Below, in pieces: positions 5,482 to 8,265 of a DNA stretch of 8,265 nt. Numbering within the stretch: position 1 is the first letter of the stretch; each line of letters starts with the position of its first letter. The stretch lies in NCBI GenBank assembly GCA_937124525.1, contig CAKZLA010000200.1, positions 1 to 8,265 of the forward strand, written 5' to 3'. The notes below the pieces were generated by a model. It was given only the letters and a program-made list of their open reading frames with translations, was not told where the DNA came from and did not search any database. This stretch comes from an uncultured Desulfobacterium sp. (GTDB taxonomy: Bacteria > Desulfobacterota > Desulfobacteria > Desulfobacterales > Desulfobacteraceae). Both the position numbers and the translations under genes were made by a program.

Positions 5482-7827
5482 TTACCGAGTTATGCCTTTT
5501 TGAATGGTTCCGGTTTGTTGATCATATTTGTCCAACACAATGTGTACCTCGGGCATTATTTCCTCAAATATTGAGAGCAAGGCCTGTGGCTCACCCTTGT
5601 TGTTTTTCACTTTATCCATGATGGTTGAAACGGCATTGTGAAATTTTGCCGCCCGGGGAGGTTCATGCGCATCACATATCTGCGCTGCCTTGATGATGAG
5701 ATTTATCATATTGATCAGTGGATAGTCATCAAGGCCTTTTTCCAGATCTTCATGGGCCTTGACATTCTGCTCATAGGTTCCGGTGGAATTCATTTTTTTA
5801 AGATGGTTGATCTTCTTTTGCATCCGGGATAGTTCTTTGGGAGACAACAGCGTTGAAAAATTACGAATAAGGCCCTCCGTGTAAAACAGCAGAGCATAAC
5901 TGTCTATTTCCTCCCGGGCCATCCGTTTTGTTTTATCAATACTCATCTCCACAAAGCTGTACAGCGATTCCTTTACCTTGCCTGTGTTCTCATCGATAAC
6001 CCCGTGGATATCCTTTACCATGGCCACAATGCGGATTGTCATATCTTCAATGGTGTAGTCGCTGTATTTCTTTTCATTGGCCTCGTTGATCATCTCTTCC
6101 AGGGACATAAACAGCTTTTCATCTGCTTGCCCCCGGGACAGGGTTCGGGTGAGTTCAACCCCGGGGATGGCTTGAAGGGCTGCTGAAATAGCAACCAGGT
6201 TGTTCTCATCAATCTTCAAGGTCACGTCAATTTGCAATGGCTGTCCCGGATTTTCTCGTTCAAAAACATCAAATGCTTCTGAATGACTGTCTTTATCAAT
6301 GCCCAGCCAGAAATCACCAATGGACTCTTCCACATTGTTCACAATATTGAAAAATTTCATGTGAACCAATTCCTGGGACAACGCCACCAGCTTAAAGGTC
6401 TCGGTACGTTCACATGGAAGGGGGGTATTTTTCTCAACAAACAGATATTTCTCACCATTTTCAAGGGCCACATAATATTCATGGGCTGTGGAATGGACGA
6501 TATCCAGCACCCCATGGGACATGATGTGTCCTTCCAGATCAAATCCGCATTCCGGGCACACCGTGTCGGTCTGGATTACGGTGTGTCCACAACCCGTACA
6601 TTCATAGGTGTCGGAAAGGCGATGACTTAAAATAGCGGCCCCCTCTGCAATGGCCAGCATGGGTCGATCATGGAGAAGCACCTTGTCAGCTCCAAAAATA
6701 TCCTCAACCGCGCGGATAATGCAGGGAATTTTTGAACTTCCCCCCACAAGCAAAACATTGTCTATCAGATCCGGTGTAAAATAAATATCTTCAAGCAATT
6801 GTCGGGTCAACCCCATGGCATTTTCCACCACAGGCTGGATGATCTGCTCAAAATGTTCCCGTGTCAGGGTGATGTCAACGTCCAGGAGATCGCCATCACT
6901 ATCCTTGAGACATCCCAAAATTTCAACATATGCCTCTTCCTGGTCGCTCAACTCAATCTTTGCCTGCTCCACCGCCCTTTTCAACTCACCCAGAAAACGA
7001 TTTTTTACCCCCTCCTCCTGTTGTTCCAGAAGCTTGGACATATCTTCAATATCATACTCCCGGGCAGTCTCATTGATCACAAAATCTTCAATTTTGTGGT
7101 CAATATCCTCCCCGCCCATCCACATATTTCCCCCCTTGCCCTGCTCAAGGAATTGACCGGCGCTGATGGTGAGAACAGAAAGATCAAAGGTGCCGCCACC
7201 AAAATCAAATACCATGATGGTTCTGGCTTCATCATCTGTCACCTCATCAACCCCAAAGGAGATGGCCGCAGCAGTGGGTTCAGGAAGCAGGCGCTGCACC
7301 TTGAGACCTGCCAGGGAGGCAGCAGTTCTTGTGGCATGCTTTTGCTTGTCGTTAAAATAGGCAGGGACGGTGATCACCGCATATTCAACGGTATCATTAA
7401 GATATGTTTCAGCATCCTTGTGGATTTTTTTGAGTATTTCTGCGGAAATCTGTTCAGGACGATACTCGTTTTCCTGTAAGCGGATCACAAGACTGTTATC
7501 TGTTCCCCGGGACTGGGCAAGGATGGTATTTGCCTGTCGGGGATTGGATATGATTTTTTGAACTTCAGTATTGGTGATGCTTCTTCCCATCAATCGTTTC
7601 ACGGCGGTGACAGTATTAATGGGATCTTGCTTTATCCACTCCAGTGCATGTTTGCCCACAATTATGTCGGGCTTGTTGATAATCCCCAATACTTTTTTCT
7701 TCTGAACCGTGACACAGGAAGGGGTGATCAACTCCCCTTCACTGTTCTCAATGATTTCCACCGCCACCTTTTTAATGGATGCAGCTGAATTGGTTGTTCC
7801 CAGATCAATCCCAATGGATTTTGCCAT
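5482..7827 (-). CDS. DnaK-like Hsp70 with zinc ribbon between ATPase and substrate-binding domains
   Basis: Hsp70 chaperones couple ATP hydrolysis to binding and release of exposed hydrophobic peptides. The ATPase domain is intact: phosphate-1 loop GIDLGTTNS (6-14), KRLMGR with K77 (equivalent of E. coli K70), VPAYFND (154-160), LPEPTAAA with E183, DFGGGTFDLS (208-217) with T213, and the adenosine motif VLLVGGSSKIP (358-368). An extra zinc ribbon then appears (C410-x2-C413, C424-x2-C427), followed by a linker-like VLDIV at 440-444 and a diverged substrate-binding beta domain (about 445-560). Helical C-terminal sequence runs to 781, about 140 residues longer than E. coli DnaK, without a DnaK-like acidic tail end. 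The start is the canonical MAKSIGIDLGTTNS, with AAGGA 7 bases upstream. It leads a five-gene operon with J-like and GrpE-like genes. It is clearly an Hsp70, but its layout argues for a specialised paralogue rather than the housekeeping dnaK. Confidence 0.96.
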   Translation of the reverse strand: MAKSIGIDLGTTNSAASIKKVAVEIIENSEGELITPSCVTVQKKKVLGIINKPDIIVGKHALEWIKQDPINTVTAVKRLMGRSITNTEVQKIISNPRQANTILAQSRGTDNSLVIRLQENEYRPEQISAEILKKIHKDAETYLNDTVEYAVITVPAYFNDKQKHATRTAASLAGLKVQRLLPEPTAAAISFGVDEVTDDEARTIMVFDFGGGTFDLSVLTISAGQFLEQGKGGNMWMGGEDIDHKIEDFVINETAREYDIEDMSKLLEQQEEGVKNRFLGELKRAVEQAKIELSDQEEAYVEILGCLKDSDGDLLDVDITLTREHFEQIIQPVVENAMGLTRQLLEDIYFTPDLIDNVLLVGGSSKIPCIIRAVEDIFGADKVLLHDRPMLAIAEGAAILSHRLSDTYECTGCGHTVIQTDTVCPECGFDLEGHIMSHGVLDIVHSTAHEYYVALENGEKYLFVEKNTPLPCERTETFKLVALSQELVHMKFFNIVNNVEESIGDFWLGIDKDSHSEAFDVFERENPGQPLQIDVTLKIDENNLVAISAALQAIPGVELTRTLSRGQADEKLFMSLEEMINEANEKKYSDYTIEDMTIRIVAMVKDIHGVIDENTGKVKESLYSFVEMSIDKTKRMAREEIDSYALLFYTEGLIRNFSTLLSPKELSRMQKKINHLKKMNSTGTYEQNVKAHEDLEKGLDDYPLINMINLIIKAAQICDAHEPPRAAKFHNAVSTIMDKVKNNKGEPQALLSIFEEIMPEVHIVLDKYDQQTGTIQKGITR

Positions 7828-7830
7828 GGT

Positions 7831-8265
7831 TTATTCCTTCTTTTCTTCTGTTGTTTCGATATAAGTTTTGATTTTAAAAAGGTCTAAATCTGCTGCCCAA
7901 GCAGCCATTTCTTCTGCATGAAGCCCACCTGTTAACTCACAACTTGCAATGTTTCTACCTTCCATCGTTGCATTAACGCTTACTTCTTCGCCACCTTTTA
8001 GCAACATATAGACAGGTCTCGCACCTAGGCGTACTCTATAAGTACCAGGGCTTTGAATGCCTGTTTTTAGTTCAAAATTTCCGCTTCCATCTATTTTCGT
8101 AGAACCAACAACATCGGTCGCATCCAATGTCTTTTTATCAAAGAATATTTTTGTGCCTTCATCCAAGCCTTGAATTGTACCTTTTATGGTTGTTGGAGTG
8201 CCAACAATTGTTGGAGGCGCTTTGTCAACCGTTGTATTCGAGGTAGTAACAGCAGTAGTTGCGTC
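7831..8265 (-). CDS. DUF4369-like protein fragment, N-terminus beyond window edge
   Basis: The frame is open from the window edge to a TAA at 7833-7831, giving 144 residues; the TTG at 8166 is only an internal leucine (GTIQGLDEGTKIFF runs through it). The visible N-terminal part is a Thr/Ala/Pro-rich linker (about residues 1-25). A compact beta-rich domain follows, with TIKGTIQGLDEGTKIFFDKK, then DGSGNFELKTG, YRVRLGARPVYMLLKGGEEV and VNATMEG. This pattern resembles the DUF4369 domain found at the N-terminus of secreted Bacteroidota thioredoxin-like lipoproteins. Those usually continue into a TlpA-type domain, which is absent here: the protein stops about 30 residues after the domain with ETTEEKKE. 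GC is about 40% by hand count, with AGA, GTA and CTA codons and no CCCGGG, unlike its neighbours. It could be a transferred gene, a truncated one, or foreign sequence joined in assembly. The family call is from memory and tentative. Confidence 0.6.
   Translation of the reverse strand, partial: DATTAVTTSNTTVDKAPPTIVGTPTTIKGTIQGLDEGTKIFFDKKTLDATDVVGSTKIDGSGNFELKTGIQSPGTYRVRLGARPVYMLLKGGEEVSVNATMEGRNIASCELTGGLHAEEMAAWAADLDLFKIKTYIETTEEKKE
7835..7839 (-). promoter_or_regulatory. Ribosome-binding site of the DnaK-like gene
   Basis: AAGGA on the minus strand lies 7 bases before the ATG at 7827 and inside the last two sense codons of the upstream open frame (AAG GAA TAA). It fixes the start of the DnaK-like gene. 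It also implies that the sequence belonging to that gene extends at least to about 7840. Confidence 0.6.
7858..7886 (-). promoter_or_regulatory. Weak candidate sigma-70-type promoter before the DnaK-like gene
   Basis: On the minus strand TAGACC (7886-7881) and TATATC (7863-7858) are separated by exactly 17 bases, each matching four of six consensus positions. Transcription would begin about 25 bases before the ATG. It lies inside the upstream open frame, in AT-rich DNA where chance matches are common. I see no heat-shock sigma-32 pattern or CIRCE element. Confidence 0.2.

Noticed and set aside
6799..7479. 226-codon open frame on the + strand opposite the DnaK-like gene
   Set aside because: It lies entirely antisense to the highly conserved Hsp70 ATPase domain, and its product has no recognisable motif; a shadow of the real gene.
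8164..8166. TTG at 8166 as the start of the DUF4369-like protein
   Set aside because: The frame stays open to the window edge and the beta-domain pattern begins upstream of the TTG, so the gene is truncated by the edge.
1..8265. tRNA, rRNA, CRISPR array, insertion sequence or phage genes
   Set aside because: Looked for clover-leaf ends, regularly spaced repeats, transposase motifs and terminal repeats on both strands; none seen. The only tandem repeat is the coding 12-bp one.

Overview
The window looks like a Desulfobacterota (Desulfobacterales-type, sulfate-reducer-like) chromosomal fragment. This is inferred from overall protein character and from heavy use of CGG/CCCGGG-containing codon contexts; no rRNA or marker gene proves it. 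Both edges cut genes. The last ~440 bases look different (about 40% GC by hand count, AGA/GTA/CTA codons, a Bacteroidota-like protein). They may come from another source, either by transfer or by a chimeric assembly.

Layout. On the + strand (1-1343) is a phage-shock-protein operon: pspA (5' end cut off), a 72-base gap with a strong 9-bp inverted repeat, pspB, then pspC overlapping pspB by 4 bases. A 55-base gap without a gene separates it from a tightly packed, convergent minus-strand operon (7827 down to 1399). In transcription order that operon reads: DnaK-like Hsp70 (781 aa) with a zinc ribbon between its ATPase and substrate-binding domains; a single-pass membrane protein with an N-terminal zinc ribbon and C-terminal LysM-type domain (387 aa); a large TPR-like helical-repeat protein (688 aa); a short J-domain-like protein without the HPD tripeptide (119 aa); and a divergent GrpE-like protein (157 aa). 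Gaps are 0, 3 and 23 bases, then an 8-base overlap. Upstream of it (8265-7831) is the 3' part of a DUF4369-like gene on the same strand.

How the genes may work together. The minus-strand operon carries recognisable, all divergent, versions of the three parts of an Hsp70 machine (ATPase, J-type partner, GrpE-type exchange factor), plus a membrane anchor whose LysM domain should face the periplasm and a TPR scaffold. I infer a specialised, possibly envelope-linked Hsp70 system rather than the housekeeping DnaK-DnaJ-GrpE set. Its position opposite pspABC, a membrane-stress operon, fits an envelope role but does not prove it. The matching zinc ribbons in the Hsp70 and in the membrane protein are the most distinctive link between the components. 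I know of no description of this gene set as a system, but I could not search for one.
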